Source of the DNA: Wohlfahrtiimonas sp. G9077
Lineage (GTDB): Bacteria > Pseudomonadota > Gammaproteobacteria > Cardiobacteriales > Wohlfahrtiimonadaceae
Length of the DNA: 64,000 nucleotides
Reading direction: 5' to 3'
Assembly (NCBI RefSeq): GCF_002252155.1
Contig: NZ_NEFD01000005.1
Location: forward strand, 1 to 64,000
Each line of letters starts with the position of its first letter. Positions within the stretch are counted from its first letter, which is position 1. The notes beneath the pieces were generated by a model. It saw only the letters and a program-made list of their open reading frames with translations. It did not search any database and was not told the DNA's origin. The translations under genes were made by a program, and so were the position numbers. Shown here piece by piece: positions 45,610 through 54,887 of this stretch.

Positions 45610-46334
45610 TAAGGTGCCAATGTCTGTTTTTTATGAGATTCGATCCAAGCAAATGTGGCATCATTGAGCTCTTGCACACTTTTGCCTTCGCTTTCAATCA
45701 ATGGGCCAATGGTCACTTCAATGGTGCCTGGTTTCTTTAAAAGCTTACCGCGCGGCCATGCACAACCTGAATTGTGGCTCACCGGCAACACAGGTGCTTT
45801 TAATTTAGAAGCCACTAAAAATGCACCATTTTTATAAGGGATCGATTGATCCGGCGCAACGCGCGTTCCTTCTGGAAAAATAATGAGCGGAATGTGATCG
45901 GCCAATCGTGTTTTTGCGCTGTCAATCATCATCTTAAGGGCTTTTTTACCTTCAGATCGATCAATGGCCACAGGATTTAATCGTTTCAATCCTTGCCCAA
46001 AAATTGGAATGCGCAGCAACTCTTTTTTCAATACAAAACAGTACACCGGAAAAATCACCGGATACAAAAACGTTTCAAAAGTAGATTGATGATTAGAGAT
46101 AATGATCGCAGGACGATCCTTGAGCAGCGCAATGTTTTCAAGCCCATTGACCTTATATTTAACGCCCGCAATGATGCGAAGCAGCGTTAATGCCAAACCA
46201 CACCATGCGCGAATCAATGGATAATATTGACGCTCAGGCATAAAGTAGGAGAGTAAAATCATAAAGGGAATGAAGATGACAGCGATCAAAATCAATGTAA
46301 TGAAATAGAGTAACGATCGAATCCATTGGATCAT
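45609..46334 (-). CDS. plsC: 1-acyl-sn-glycerol-3-phosphate acyltransferase
   Basis: A 241-residue inner-membrane enzyme that makes phosphatidic acid from lysophosphatidic acid. An N-terminal membrane segment (about 8-32) is followed by the catalytic motif NHQSTFE (His82; Glu87 in place of the usual Asp, a variant seen in some PlsC proteins) and FPEGTR (153-158). It overlaps gmhB by 4 bp and rsmD by 1 bp. Confidence 0.93.
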   Translation of the reverse strand: MIQWIRSLLYFITLILIAVIFIPFMILLSYFMPERQYYPLIRAWCGLALTLLRIIAGVKYKVNGLENIALLKDRPAIIISNHQSTFETFLYPVIFPVYCFVLKKELLRIPIFGQGLKRLNPVAIDRSEGKKALKMMIDSAKTRLADHIPLIIFPEGTRVAPDQSIPYKNGAFLVASKLKAPVLPVSHNSGCAWPRGKLLKKPGTIEVTIGPLIESEGKSVQELNDATFAWIESHKKQTLAP

Positions 46335-46882
46335 ATCAATTTTCCTAATAATGCTTGAACAAAAGCAGCCAAATCGGGATACACCGCAATATTTCGGTCA
46401 TGTGCTAAGACTTGTTGTTGCTCACTTTTCCCATAACCTGTTGTGACTAAAATGGGCGTCACTTGAGCATTGAGCGCAGCCTTAACATCACTGAATTTAT
46501 CACCCACAAAATAGGTGCACTCACCGTCTTGAATGCCAAACTCCGCTTTTAATGCATTAAGCATGCCGGGGTTTGGCTTATGATCAGGATGCGTGCGCTC
46601 TAAAGCTGGGCAATAGTAAAAAGCATCAATGTGCGCACCGACCGATGCGCACGCTTGATGCATTTTCTCTGTGATGCGCGCGAGCATTGCTTCATCGTAC
46701 AATCCGCGACCAATGCCGCGCTGATTACTGGCAACGCCCACTTTAATGCCCGCTTGATTCAATGCAGCAATGGCGCGCAATGATGAAGGAATGGGCTCCC
46801 ATTCCTCCGGGCACTTGATGTAATCGGGGCTATCATAATTGATCACCCCATCACGATCGAGCATCACTAAGCGTGGCAACAT
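46331..46882 (-). CDS. gmhB: HAD-IIIA phosphatase, GmhB-like
   Basis: A 183-residue HAD-superfamily phosphatase. The nucleophile motif DRDGVIN (9-15), the threonine/serine motif SNQRGIGRG and the acidic motif FVGDKFSD fit D-glycero-D-manno-heptose 1,7-bisphosphate 7-phosphatase, which feeds lipopolysaccharide core synthesis. The zinc loop of classical GmhB is incomplete: only one Cys is left in YYCPALERTHPDH. The neighbourhood (glyS-gmhB-plsC) is one where gmhB is commonly found. A different sugar-phosphate substrate is possible. Confidence 0.83.
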   Translation of the reverse strand: MLPRLVMLDRDGVINYDSPDYIKCPEEWEPIPSSLRAIAALNQAGIKVGVASNQRGIGRGLYDEAMLARITEKMHQACASVGAHIDAFYYCPALERTHPDHKPNPGMLNALKAEFGIQDGECTYFVGDKFSDVKAALNAQVTPILVTTGYGKSEQQQVLAHDRNIAVYPDLAAFVQALLGKLI

Positions 46883-46883
46883 G

Positions 46884-48956
46884 TTAAACGTCTTGCAACA
46901 AGGATAAATCCGCCATGTTTTTAAAGTATTGGCGAATCAAGTTGAGCAAATGTAGACGATTTTCACGCACCGCTAAATCATCACACATCACCATTGTTTC
47001 TGTGAAAAATTGATCTAATGGTGCTGCTAATGTGGATAAATGGGACAACGTTGCCACATAATCATGCGCTTGCATGGCCGTTTTCAATTCAGGTTCAATG
47101 GCTGTGATCGCTGCAAACAATGCTTTTTCAGCATCTTCTTGCAACAAGGCAACATCGACTGTCATGGCATCTTGATCTTTTAAGTTTTTCGTTAAAATGT
47201 TCGAGATGCGCTTATTCGATTGAATCAAACTGTGGGCAGCATCGGTTGTTCTAAATGCTGTGATCGCACGAAGACGACGCAAAATATCCAACGGATTGTT
47301 TAAATCAAGGGCAGAAATTGATTCAAACGTATCGTGTGCAATGCCAAGCTCTGCGGTATAGGCTTTCATGCGCTCTAAAATATAGTTGAGCACTTTGTCT
47401 TTTACATCACCTTTTTGCAACGCTTGCGGCAAGTTCATGAATGCCACATTGATGAGATCTTTTAAGTCTAAATCAATCTCTTTTTCAATCGAGATGCGCA
47501 AAATGCCCAAAGCCGCACGGCGCAAACTGTACGGATCGCGTGAGCCGGTTGGAATTTGGCCAATGGCAAAAATGCCCACAATGGTGTCTAAACGTTCAGC
47601 AATTGCCAACGCTTGGGCTTCTTTTGATTCCGGTAAACGATCGCCGGCAAATTTTGGCCAATACACTTGTTCTAATGCATGTGCAGTGCGAGCATCTAAA
47701 CCCTGTTCAAGGGCATAATAACGCCCCATTGTGCCCTGTAACTCTGGGAACTCTTGTACCATGTTACTCAATAAATCAGATTTATATAAGCTCGCCGCTT
47801 GTGCTGTAATCTCAGTATCTGCACCGATGGATTTGGCAATCACAGCGCTCAATGCACCCACGCGATCGGTTTTATCTTTTTGTGAACCCAATTGCGTTTG
47901 GAAAATTGTGGTGGCCAAACGTGGTAAATAATCGGCCAATGGGATTTTTTTATCAGAATTCCAGAAGAAATCCGCATCACTAAAGCGCGGACGAATCACG
48001 CGTTCATTCCCGCTGATCACTTCTTGTGGGTTTTCACTTTCAATGTTGCTCACAAAGCAGAAATAGCGCGTCAATTTGCCATCTTTATCCACAATTGGGA
48101 AATATTTTTGGTTGTCTTGCATTGTGGAGATCAACGCTTCTTGCGGCACATCTAAAAAGTGTGCTTCAAATTGCCCCACCAACACAACCGGCCATTCCAC
48201 AAGCGCCGTCACTTCATCTAACAACGCTGGCAACATAATTGCTTGACCATATTGCGCTGTGGCTTTTTCCACTTGTGCCACAATCGCCGCTTTACGGTCA
48301 TTAAAATTCGCCATCACTTTGCCATCGTTTAACAACAAGGCTTCATAATCACTCGGTGCATCAATGGTTAACGTGCCTTCTGAATGGAAACGGTGACCGC
48401 GCGTGGTGCGGCCAGATTTCACGCCCATGATTTCAGTTTCGATCACATCATTGCCATAGAGCAACACAATCCAACGCACAGGACGCACAAATTCAAATTC
48501 ATTCGATTCCCAACGCATTCTTTTGGCAATGGGTAATTTATTGAGGGCATGGAGCAACATTTGTGGCACCAAATCCACCGTTTTTTGTCCGCAGATGGTT
48601 TCTGTGTACGCAAACCATTCACCTTTATCGGTGGCAACGGTTTGCAATTCGCTCACATCCACGCCACAACCGCGCGCAAAACCCAACAATGCTTTGGTGG
48701 GCTCGCCATCTTTCATGCCCGCTGAGACCGCAGGACCGCGTTTTTCATTGACATAATCGGCTTGCTGATCCATCAAACCTTTAATCAATAAGCCAAAACG
48801 GCGTGGCGCTGCGAACACTTCACAAGCATCAAATGATAATTTCGCTTGTTGTAATTCTGCTTCGATCAATCCTTTGAAATCATTGGACAATGTGTTTAAA
48901 AACTTTGGTGGGAGCTCTTCGGTCCCAATTTCAATCAATAAGTCTGCTGTGCTCAT
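46884..48956 (-). CDS. glyS: Glycyl-tRNA synthetase beta subunit
   Basis: A 690-residue beta subunit of the heterotetrameric enzyme; it holds the HD-like domain, the body-tail region and the C-terminal anticodon-binding domain. It begins MSTADLLIEIGTEELPPKFL and contains the family segments RGPAV and GSRDPYSLRRAALGILRI. The alpha subunit gene glyQ, which almost always precedes glyS, is not here: gltX and a terminator-like hairpin lie upstream instead. Downstream, gmhB starts after 1 bp. Confidence 0.96.
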   Translation of the reverse strand: MSTADLLIEIGTEELPPKFLNTLSNDFKGLIEAELQQAKLSFDACEVFAAPRRFGLLIKGLMDQQADYVNEKRGPAVSAGMKDGEPTKALLGFARGCGVDVSELQTVATDKGEWFAYTETICGQKTVDLVPQMLLHALNKLPIAKRMRWESNEFEFVRPVRWIVLLYGNDVIETEIMGVKSGRTTRGHRFHSEGTLTIDAPSDYEALLLNDGKVMANFNDRKAAIVAQVEKATAQYGQAIMLPALLDEVTALVEWPVVLVGQFEAHFLDVPQEALISTMQDNQKYFPIVDKDGKLTRYFCFVSNIESENPQEVISGNERVIRPRFSDADFFWNSDKKIPLADYLPRLATTIFQTQLGSQKDKTDRVGALSAVIAKSIGADTEITAQAASLYKSDLLSNMVQEFPELQGTMGRYYALEQGLDARTAHALEQVYWPKFAGDRLPESKEAQALAIAERLDTIVGIFAIGQIPTGSRDPYSLRRAALGILRISIEKEIDLDLKDLINVAFMNLPQALQKGDVKDKVLNYILERMKAYTAELGIAHDTFESISALDLNNPLDILRRLRAITAFRTTDAAHSLIQSNKRISNILTKNLKDQDAMTVDVALLQEDAEKALFAAITAIEPELKTAMQAHDYVATLSHLSTLAAPLDQFFTETMVMCDDLAVRENRLHLLNLIRQYFKNMADLSLLQDV

Positions 48957-48976
48957 GCGATCTCATCCATAAAAAG

Positions 48977-49010
48977 AAAAAACTATAATCCCTTAAGATT
49001 ATAGTTTTTT
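48977..49010 (-). terminator. Strong hairpin terminator between gltX and glyS
   Basis: A perfect 14-bp stem, AAAAAACTATAATC (48977-48990) and GATTATAGTTTTTT (48997-49010), with a 6-nt loop and further T residues on the minus strand. It follows the gltX stop by 19 bp and ends only about 20 bp before the glyS ATG, leaving no room for a separate glyS promoter, so it may act as an attenuator. Confidence 0.82.
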
Positions 49011-49029
49011 AGTTGATTCGGTCAAAATT

Positions 49030-50445
49030 TTAACCAATTTTTGCAATTGCGGTCTCTAAACGCGCAAGCGTTCTCTCTTTACCCACGAGCATTAAGGTCT
49101 CATCTAGGTTTGGAGACTGCGCGCGGCCAACAATCGCGGTGCGAAGTGGCATGCCAATTTGGCCCATTTTGATGTTCATGGTTTTTGTTAAGGCTTTCAT
49201 CACGCCTTTTAATTCTGCAGATTCCCAAACATCAAGTGCCGCTAAATCATCTTTAAGCGCCATCAATACAGGTTTACTCTCTGCCGTTAAATGGTGCGCT
49301 ACGGATTCTTCATCATATGTCAATTCAGTCACATACAAATACTGAATCATGGCCGCTAATTCCACCATGGTTTGACAACGCGCCACATGGGCTTTCACCG
49401 CTTCAGCTAAATAGGCCATGTCTGTTGGCTCAATGCCCAATGCATTTAAATAAGGCACCAACAATGTTGCTAAATCGGCAGGATCTTTTTCAATCATGTA
49501 ATGCTGATTGAGCCACAATAATTTACTGGTGTTAAAGGCGCTTGCAGCTTTGTTCACATCTTTGAGGTCAAACAATTCAACCATTTCATCCCATGAGAAG
49601 ATCTCTTGATCGCCATGTGACCAACCTAAACGGATTAAGTAGTTCAATACTGCTTCTGGTAAATAACCTTCATCACGGTATTGTGTCACGCTCACCGCAC
49701 CATGGCGTTTAGACAATTTTTGTCCATCATCCCCTAAAATCATCGCAACGTGTGCATATTGTGGCACTGGCGCATTTAAGGCTTTGAGGATGTTGATTTG
49801 TCTTGGCGTGTTGTTGATGTGATCATCCCCGCGCACAACGTGTGTGATGCCCATATCCATATCATCGATCACCACACAGAAGTTATACGTTGGCGTGCCA
49901 TCTGGACGCGCAATGATCAAATCATCTAATTCGCTGTTTTGGAATGTGATGGTGCCGTGTACTAAGTCATCAAAGCTTGTGGCGCCATCCATTGGGTTAC
50001 GAAAACGCACCACAGGTTTGACATCTTCAGGAATGGCTGGCAATACTTTGCCTTCTTCAGGACGCCATTTACCGTTATAACGTGGCTTTTCTTTGTTCGC
50101 TTCTGCTCGGTCACGCATCTCTTGTAATTCTTCTTGCGTACAGTAGCAGTAATAAGCGGTGCCCGCTTCCAACATTTCAGCGATCACTTCTTTATAACGA
50201 TCAAAACGTTTGGTTTGATAAAAAGGACCTTCATCAAAATTTAAGCCGAGCCAGTTTAAACCATCAATGATAGCGGCCACTGCTTCAGGGGTTGAACGCT
50301 CTAAATCCGTATCTTCAATGCGAAGCACTGTTTCGCCCTTGTTATGGTGCGCATATAAACAGGAATAAAGGGCAGTTCTCGCACCACCGATGTGTAAATA
50401 GCCCGTTGGAGAGGGTGCAAATCGCGTTCTAACTTTCATACTCAT
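49030..50445 (-). CDS. gltX: Glutamyl-tRNA synthetase
   Basis: A 471-residue class I synthetase that charges tRNA-Glu. The HIGH-type motif is HIGG (18-21) in RFAPSPTGYLHIGGARTAL, and KLSKRHG (about 240) is intact. Only the first part of the zinc-binding knuckle (YCYC) is present. Two starts are possible, ATG 50445 and ATG 50439. It is followed by a strong terminator. Confidence 0.95.
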   Translation of the reverse strand: MSMKVRTRFAPSPTGYLHIGGARTALYSCLYAHHNKGETVLRIEDTDLERSTPEAVAAIIDGLNWLGLNFDEGPFYQTKRFDRYKEVIAEMLEAGTAYYCYCTQEELQEMRDRAEANKEKPRYNGKWRPEEGKVLPAIPEDVKPVVRFRNPMDGATSFDDLVHGTITFQNSELDDLIIARPDGTPTYNFCVVIDDMDMGITHVVRGDDHINNTPRQINILKALNAPVPQYAHVAMILGDDGQKLSKRHGAVSVTQYRDEGYLPEAVLNYLIRLGWSHGDQEIFSWDEMVELFDLKDVNKAASAFNTSKLLWLNQHYMIEKDPADLATLLVPYLNALGIEPTDMAYLAEAVKAHVARCQTMVELAAMIQYLYVTELTYDEESVAHHLTAESKPVLMALKDDLAALDVWESAELKGVMKALTKTMNIKMGQIGMPLRTAIVGRAQSPNLDETLMLVGKERTLARLETAIAKIG

Positions 50446-50529
50446 TTACTTTCTCGATTAAAATTGAACCTGCACAGCCACCATCTAGCAATGGGCGCGC
50501 AGGTATGCATTAAAAAACAAACATCCTTC

Positions 50530-50535
50530 ATTATA
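50530..50535 (-). promoter_or_regulatory. Candidate gltX promoter -10 element
   Basis: A perfect -10 TATAAT on the minus strand lies 85 bp before gltX, just after the tatC stop; the matching -35 (AATGAA) is poor. The roughly 75-nt leader contains complementary CCTGC (50470-50474) and GCAGG segments that could form a stem. Confidence 0.4.
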
Positions 50536-50556
50536 CGCTTGTGAGACAATATTTCA

Positions 50557-51300
50557 TTATTCCGAGCGTTTTAAGCGGCTTGCGATCCACAAACCTAATT
50601 CAAACAATAAGATGGTGACGCCCGCAAAGGCCACTTGGGATAAAACATCCGGCGGCGTGACAACGGCAGCCACCACAAATGCCCCAATGATGATGTAAGG
50701 GCGTTTTGCTTTGATGTCTTTTGCACTGATCACATCCATCAACACCAATAAGATGATGGCAACGGGCACTTCAAACGCCACGCCAAAGATGAAAAATAGG
50801 CGAAGCACCACAGATAAATATTGCCCGATGTCGGTGGCCATCTCAACGCCATCTGGCGTTGTGCCCACTAAGAATTTCACCATCAACGGCATCACAGCAT
50901 AATAGGAAAACAACATGCCCGTATAAAAGAGCAAAATGCTTGAGGCCAATAATGGAAACACCAATCGTTTCTCTTTTTGATAAAGCCCCGGCGCAATGAA
51001 GCGCCAAATTTGATACACAACCCATGGCACTGCTAAGAAAAACGAGAGCCATAACGTCAATTTAATCGGCACAATAAAAGGTGAGATGAGTTCCGTTGCG
51101 ATCAATTTACTGCCCGCAGGCAATGCATTGATGAGCGGCTGAGCAATGAAGGTATAGATGTCATTTCTAAACCAAATCAAGCAAAAGAAGATGACGAAAA
51201 CACCCAATAATGCACGCAAAATGCAAGTTCTCAACTCCATCAAATGTTGGATGAGGGATTGTTGATTGAGGTTGTTATCTGTTGTGTTCTGATCTGTCAT
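50557..51300 (-). CDS. tatC: Sec-independent protein translocase TatC
   Basis: A 247-residue inner-membrane protein with six hydrophobic helices; it recognises twin-arginine signal peptides. The conserved LIQHLMELRTCILRALLG N-terminus, the FIAPGLYQKEKR loop with its Glu, and the TPPDVLSQ segment are present. No tatA or tatB gene lies next to it, which is unusual. It follows ypjD by 4 bp. Confidence 0.95.
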   Translation of the reverse strand: MTDQNTTDNNLNQQSLIQHLMELRTCILRALLGVFVIFFCLIWFRNDIYTFIAQPLINALPAGSKLIATELISPFIVPIKLTLWLSFFLAVPWVVYQIWRFIAPGLYQKEKRLVFPLLASSILLFYTGMLFSYYAVMPLMVKFLVGTTPDGVEMATDIGQYLSVVLRLFFIFGVAFEVPVAIILLVLMDVISAKDIKAKRPYIIIGAFVVAAVVTPPDVLSQVAFAGVTILLFELGLWIASRLKRSE

Positions 51301-51304
51301 AACG

Positions 51305-52099
51305 CTAGGTTCTATTTAAAAGCAGTTCTTGAACCATTCTTGAGCCGGACACACCGACTAAAAGAACGATGAAGGCAATGAGCGCACACTTCGCTGCAGG
51401 TTTACCGCGCAATCCTCTAAAATGATGCAGCGCAAGCAATGTCACAAAGAGCACTAAAGAGACGATGGATAAAATCGAGCGATGGATGAACTGACGGTCA
51501 AACCAAAGATCGGAAAATGGCAAGGCCGTCAATAAACTCAATGACAACAATACCGCGCCAATGGCCATCAATTGAAACAGCCATTTTTCCATGCTCATCA
51601 ACGGTGGCAAATGGCTAAAAAAGTAGCCTGTCGGATTTTTCAAATAACTGTGACGCAGCACAATGATGGCAGCTTGAATGCCCACCACCATCAACACCGC
51701 ATACGCAATGATGGATAAAATGATGTGCAAACTTAAAATGGGACGTGCGCCGCTCAAAGTGAGCTGCGAGTGATAACTTTCTGACACCACAAGCGAAATG
51801 ATGGCCAACACCATCGCCACGATGGTCAAATCAGGATGTTTGCGCGCATTTGGAAGCATGATCATCAACATTGCTAAAATCGTCAGAGAAAATGCATTCG
51901 CTGCCCCGATGTTAATGGCGCCACTGCCAATGGTCAATGCATGACTGAGCATCCAAGCATGAGAGATCACGCCAATCCAAGCAAAGGCAAGCGTGACATT
52001 GATGCTCTTTTTGGGCAATTTGCCCTTCACCCAGCACACCATACCCAATATTGCGATGAGGTAGCAGGCAATATTCACGATGAAAAGTAGCGTATTCAT
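51305..52099 (-). CDS. ypjD: Cytochrome c assembly (CcsA/CcmC)-like membrane protein YpjD
   Basis: A 264-residue integral membrane protein with about eight helices and conserved His residues in the HLPPLMSMEKWLFQ and LHIILSIIAY regions, typical of the YpjD branch of the CcsA family. It is divergent from ffh, the same arrangement as in E. coli. Its role is not established; a link to haem handling is inferred from the family. Confidence 0.85.
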   Translation of the reverse strand: MNTLLFIVNIACYLIAILGMVCWVKGKLPKKSINVTLAFAWIGVISHAWMLSHALTIGSGAINIGAANAFSLTILAMLMIMLPNARKHPDLTIVAMVLAIISLVVSESYHSQLTLSGARPILSLHIILSIIAYAVLMVVGIQAAIIVLRHSYLKNPTGYFFSHLPPLMSMEKWLFQLMAIGAVLLSLSLLTALPFSDLWFDRQFIHRSILSIVSLVLFVTLLALHHFRGLRGKPAAKCALIAFIVLLVGVSGSRMVQELLLNRT

Positions 52100-52177
52100 A
52101 ACTTTATCTGTATCAACATTGTTGAAGAATGACTTTCAAGGAATGCCTAATTAAAGTAAACTAGGCGGCTAATAGAC

Positions 52178-52183
52178 TATAAT
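52178..52183 (+). promoter_or_regulatory. Candidate ffh promoter -10 element
   Basis: A perfect TATAAT 29 bp before the ffh start codon in the 113-bp gap between ypjD and ffh; no good -35 partner is seen. CTGAGG before the ATG is the ribosome site. Confidence 0.45.
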
Positions 52184-52212
52184 ACACTAATTTATTTCAT
52201 TTCTGAGGCATT

Positions 52213-53568
52213 ATGTTTGAAAATTTAAGTGATCGTTTGCGCCAAACGATGAAATCGCTTCGCGGACAAGCAAGATTAACGGAAGACAACATTAAAGATG
52301 CTTTGCGTGAAGTGCGCATGGCGCTTTTAGAGGCGGACGTTGCTTTGCCGGTGGTGAAATCTTTCATCACTCGCGTTAAAGAGCGCGCCGTTGGTCGTGA
52401 AGTTCAAGGCAGTTTGAATCCCGGGCAAGTGCTCGTTAAAGTGGTGCATGAAGAACTCATCGAAGTGATGGGTGCAGAAAATGCAGAACTTGACCTACGC
52501 ACGCAGCCGCCCGCTGTCATTTTAATGGCAGGTTTACAAGGTGCTGGTAAAACCACAACCACTGGTAAATTGGCCGCCTTCTTAAAAGAGAAGAAAAATA
52601 AGAAAGTGATGGTGGTCAGTGCTGACGTTTATCGCCCTGCGGCGATCGAACAGCTCAAAACCGTTGCCGGTAAAGTGGGGGCTGAATGGATTCCATCTGA
52701 TGCATCTGAAAAACCTGTTGACATCGTACTGCGTGCGAAAGATTGGGCGAAAAAAAGTGGTGCGGACATCCTCATTGTGGATACGGCTGGCCGCTTACAC
52801 ATTGACGAAGTATTGATGGATGAGATCAAAAGCATTCATGCGGCGGTTGAACCCATTGAAACCCTATTTGTGGTGGATGCAATGACAGGTCAAGATGCCG
52901 TCAATACCGCTAAAGCCTTTGATCAAGCGTTACCTTTAACGGGCGTTATTTTAACCAAAGTAGATGGTGATGCGCGCGGCGGTGCGGCATTATCTGTGCG
53001 CCAAGTGACAGGTAAACCCATCAAATTCATCGGTATGGGCGAAAAATTAGACGCCCTCGATCCATTCCATCCTGACCGCATGGCGTCGCGCATTTTAGAC
53101 ATGGGCGATGTGTTGAGTTTAGTCGAAGAGATTCAATCAAAAGTTGATCAAGACAAAGCGGCACAATTAACTGAGAAATTCAAAAAGAATCAACAATTTG
53201 ATTTAGATGATTTCAAAACCCAAATGGAGCAAATGCTCAACATGGGCGGCATCAATACCTTCTTAGACAAATTGCCGGGCATGGGCGACATTTCACAAAA
53301 AGTGAAAGATAAAGCCGATGATTCTGTCTTCCAAAAGAAAATTGCCATCATCAACTCAATGACACCAAAAGAGCGCAAGGATTACAAATTGCTCAAAGGG
53401 CCTCGCCGCATGCGCATTGCCAAAGGTTCCGGTTGTGACATCCAAGACGTGCACCGCTTAGTCAAAGAATTCGAACAGATGCAACGCATGATGAAAGAGC
53501 TCAAAAAAGGTGGCATTGGTAAAGTGATGCGCACATTCCAAGGCTTAAAACAATTCATGCCAAAATAA
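52213..53568 (+). CDS. ffh: Signal recognition particle protein Ffh
   Basis: A 451-residue GTPase that binds 4.5S RNA and nascent signal sequences and docks with FtsY. The N domain, G domain (GLQGAGKTTTTGKLA, about 105-119; DTAGR about 190; TKVDGDARGG about 247) and Met-rich M domain (about 300-451) are complete. It is followed by sppA after 15 bp. Confidence 0.97.
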   Translation: MFENLSDRLRQTMKSLRGQARLTEDNIKDALREVRMALLEADVALPVVKSFITRVKERAVGREVQGSLNPGQVLVKVVHEELIEVMGAENAELDLRTQPPAVILMAGLQGAGKTTTTGKLAAFLKEKKNKKVMVVSADVYRPAAIEQLKTVAGKVGAEWIPSDASEKPVDIVLRAKDWAKKSGADILIVDTAGRLHIDEVLMDEIKSIHAAVEPIETLFVVDAMTGQDAVNTAKAFDQALPLTGVILTKVDGDARGGAALSVRQVTGKPIKFIGMGEKLDALDPFHPDRMASRILDMGDVLSLVEEIQSKVDQDKAAQLTEKFKKNQQFDLDDFKTQMEQMLNMGGINTFLDKLPGMGDISQKVKDKADDSVFQKKIAIINSMTPKERKDYKLLKGPRRMRIAKGSGCDIQDVHRLVKEFEQMQRMMKELKKGGIGKVMRTFQGLKQFMPK

Positions 53569-53583
53569 GGAGAACCGGCAAAC

Positions 53584-54558
53584 ATGAACGAGATGAAGGA
53601 TTCTGCCCTCAATCAACAACTGTATTCCGTGCTCGAAAAAACGCTCCAAGCGGGCGTCATTGAGCAACGCAGAAAACGCCGTTGGGGCATTTTCTTTAAA
53701 CTTTTGTTTGCCGTCTATTTTCTTTTTGTGATTGCATTGATCACAGCCGGGCCCATGCTCGCCGATCAGCAAAAATATTTAGATGACAACGGCGAGCCTT
53801 TAACAGCATACACCGCTGTGATTCGCATTGAAGGGGAAATTGCTGCCTCAACAGATGCAAGCGCTGACAAAATCATCACTGCGCTGAAAAAAGCCTTCGA
53901 TGATCCTAAAGCAAAAGCGATTGTCCTACGCATTAACTCAGGCGGTGGATCGCCGGTGCAAAGTGGTTATGTGTACGATGAAATCAACCGTTTAAAAGCA
54001 TTACATTCTAAAAAAGTGTATGCCGTCATCATGGACATTGGTGCATCGGGCGCGTATTACATTGCCTCAGCTGCCGATGAAATCTATGCTGATCGAGCAA
54101 GTTTAGTGGGATCAATTGGTGTGACTGCCGCTTCCTTTGGATTTGTGGATGCAATGCATAAACTTGGCATTGAGCGCCGTTTATATACATCTGGTGAGCA
54201 CAAAGCCTTTTTAGATCCATTTTCCCCACAAAATGCCTCTGAAACCGATTTCTGGAAAAATGTGCTCAATACTGTGCACCTTCAATTCATCGATGCGGTG
54301 AAAAAAGGACGCGGCGAGCGCTTACACAACAATCCTGAACTCTTTAGCGGCTTAATTTGGAGCGGTGAACAAGCCCTGCCTTTAGGTTTAATTGATGGTT
54401 TAGGTTCCACAAGCAGCTTAGCGCGCGATGTCATCAAAGCGCCTGCTTTGGTAGATTTTACCGTAGAAGAGACTGGCCTTAGTCGCTTTATCAAGCGCAT
54501 CGGCACACAAGCCTTTGCGGGATTGTTCAGTACTGCAAGCACTGTGCAATTGCGATAA
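53584..54558 (+). CDS. sppA: Signal peptide peptidase SppA, short form
   Basis: A 324-residue S49-family protease that clears leftover signal peptides from the inner membrane. One N-terminal membrane anchor (about 37-58) precedes the protease domain. The serine motif GASGAYYIAS holds Ser155, and Lys207 in SGEHKAFLDPF is the likely general base. This is the single-domain form of about 320 residues, not the double-length E. coli form. It lies downstream of ffh with AAGGAGAA as its ribosome site. Confidence 0.93.
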   Translation: MNEMKDSALNQQLYSVLEKTLQAGVIEQRRKRRWGIFFKLLFAVYFLFVIALITAGPMLADQQKYLDDNGEPLTAYTAVIRIEGEIAASTDASADKIITALKKAFDDPKAKAIVLRINSGGGSPVQSGYVYDEINRLKALHSKKVYAVIMDIGASGAYYIASAADEIYADRASLVGSIGVTAASFGFVDAMHKLGIERRLYTSGEHKAFLDPFSPQNASETDFWKNVLNTVHLQFIDAVKKGRGERLHNNPELFSGLIWSGEQALPLGLIDGLGSTSSLARDVIKAPALVDFTVEETGLSRFIKRIGTQAFAGLFSTASTVQLR

Positions 54559-54569
54559 TCTCCCTAAAA

Positions 54570-54887
54570 ATGCGACTAATGCCCGATGTGTACTACACTA
54601 ACTGCATTCAGCTCATTTTAGGTCAAACAAAAACTATGGAAAAATTTTTCATGCGCTGCATCCATCAAACCGATGGTGAAGCCCTTGCTAAAAAACTCGC
54701 AAAAGTCTACGTCATGGTGCATTTAAAACTCAACCATACTCATTATGTGCGTGAGGAAAATGACGCCACATTGACAGAATTGACCCATCACCTTGTGAGC
54801 AAGGTGGAAAGCAAAGCCGCCCAAACCAATGGGCGACATGCAGCCATTTTATCTGCGCTCTATTTAACCGATGACCCGATGATCTGA
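54570..54887 (+). CDS. Small hypothetical protein after sppA
   Basis: An open frame of 105 residues that I do not recognise. The start is uncertain: ATG 54570, 54579, 54636 or 54651 are in frame and none has a strong ribosome site; the part from 54636 (MEKFFMRCIHQTDGEALAKKLAKVY) looks most protein-like. There is no signal peptide or membrane helix. Its last 24 bp overlap the end of folB on the other strand. Confidence 0.55.
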   Translation: MRLMPDVYYTNCIQLILGQTKTMEKFFMRCIHQTDGEALAKKLAKVYVMVHLKLNHTHYVREENDATLTELTHHLVSKVESKAAQTNGRHAAILSALYLTDDPMI

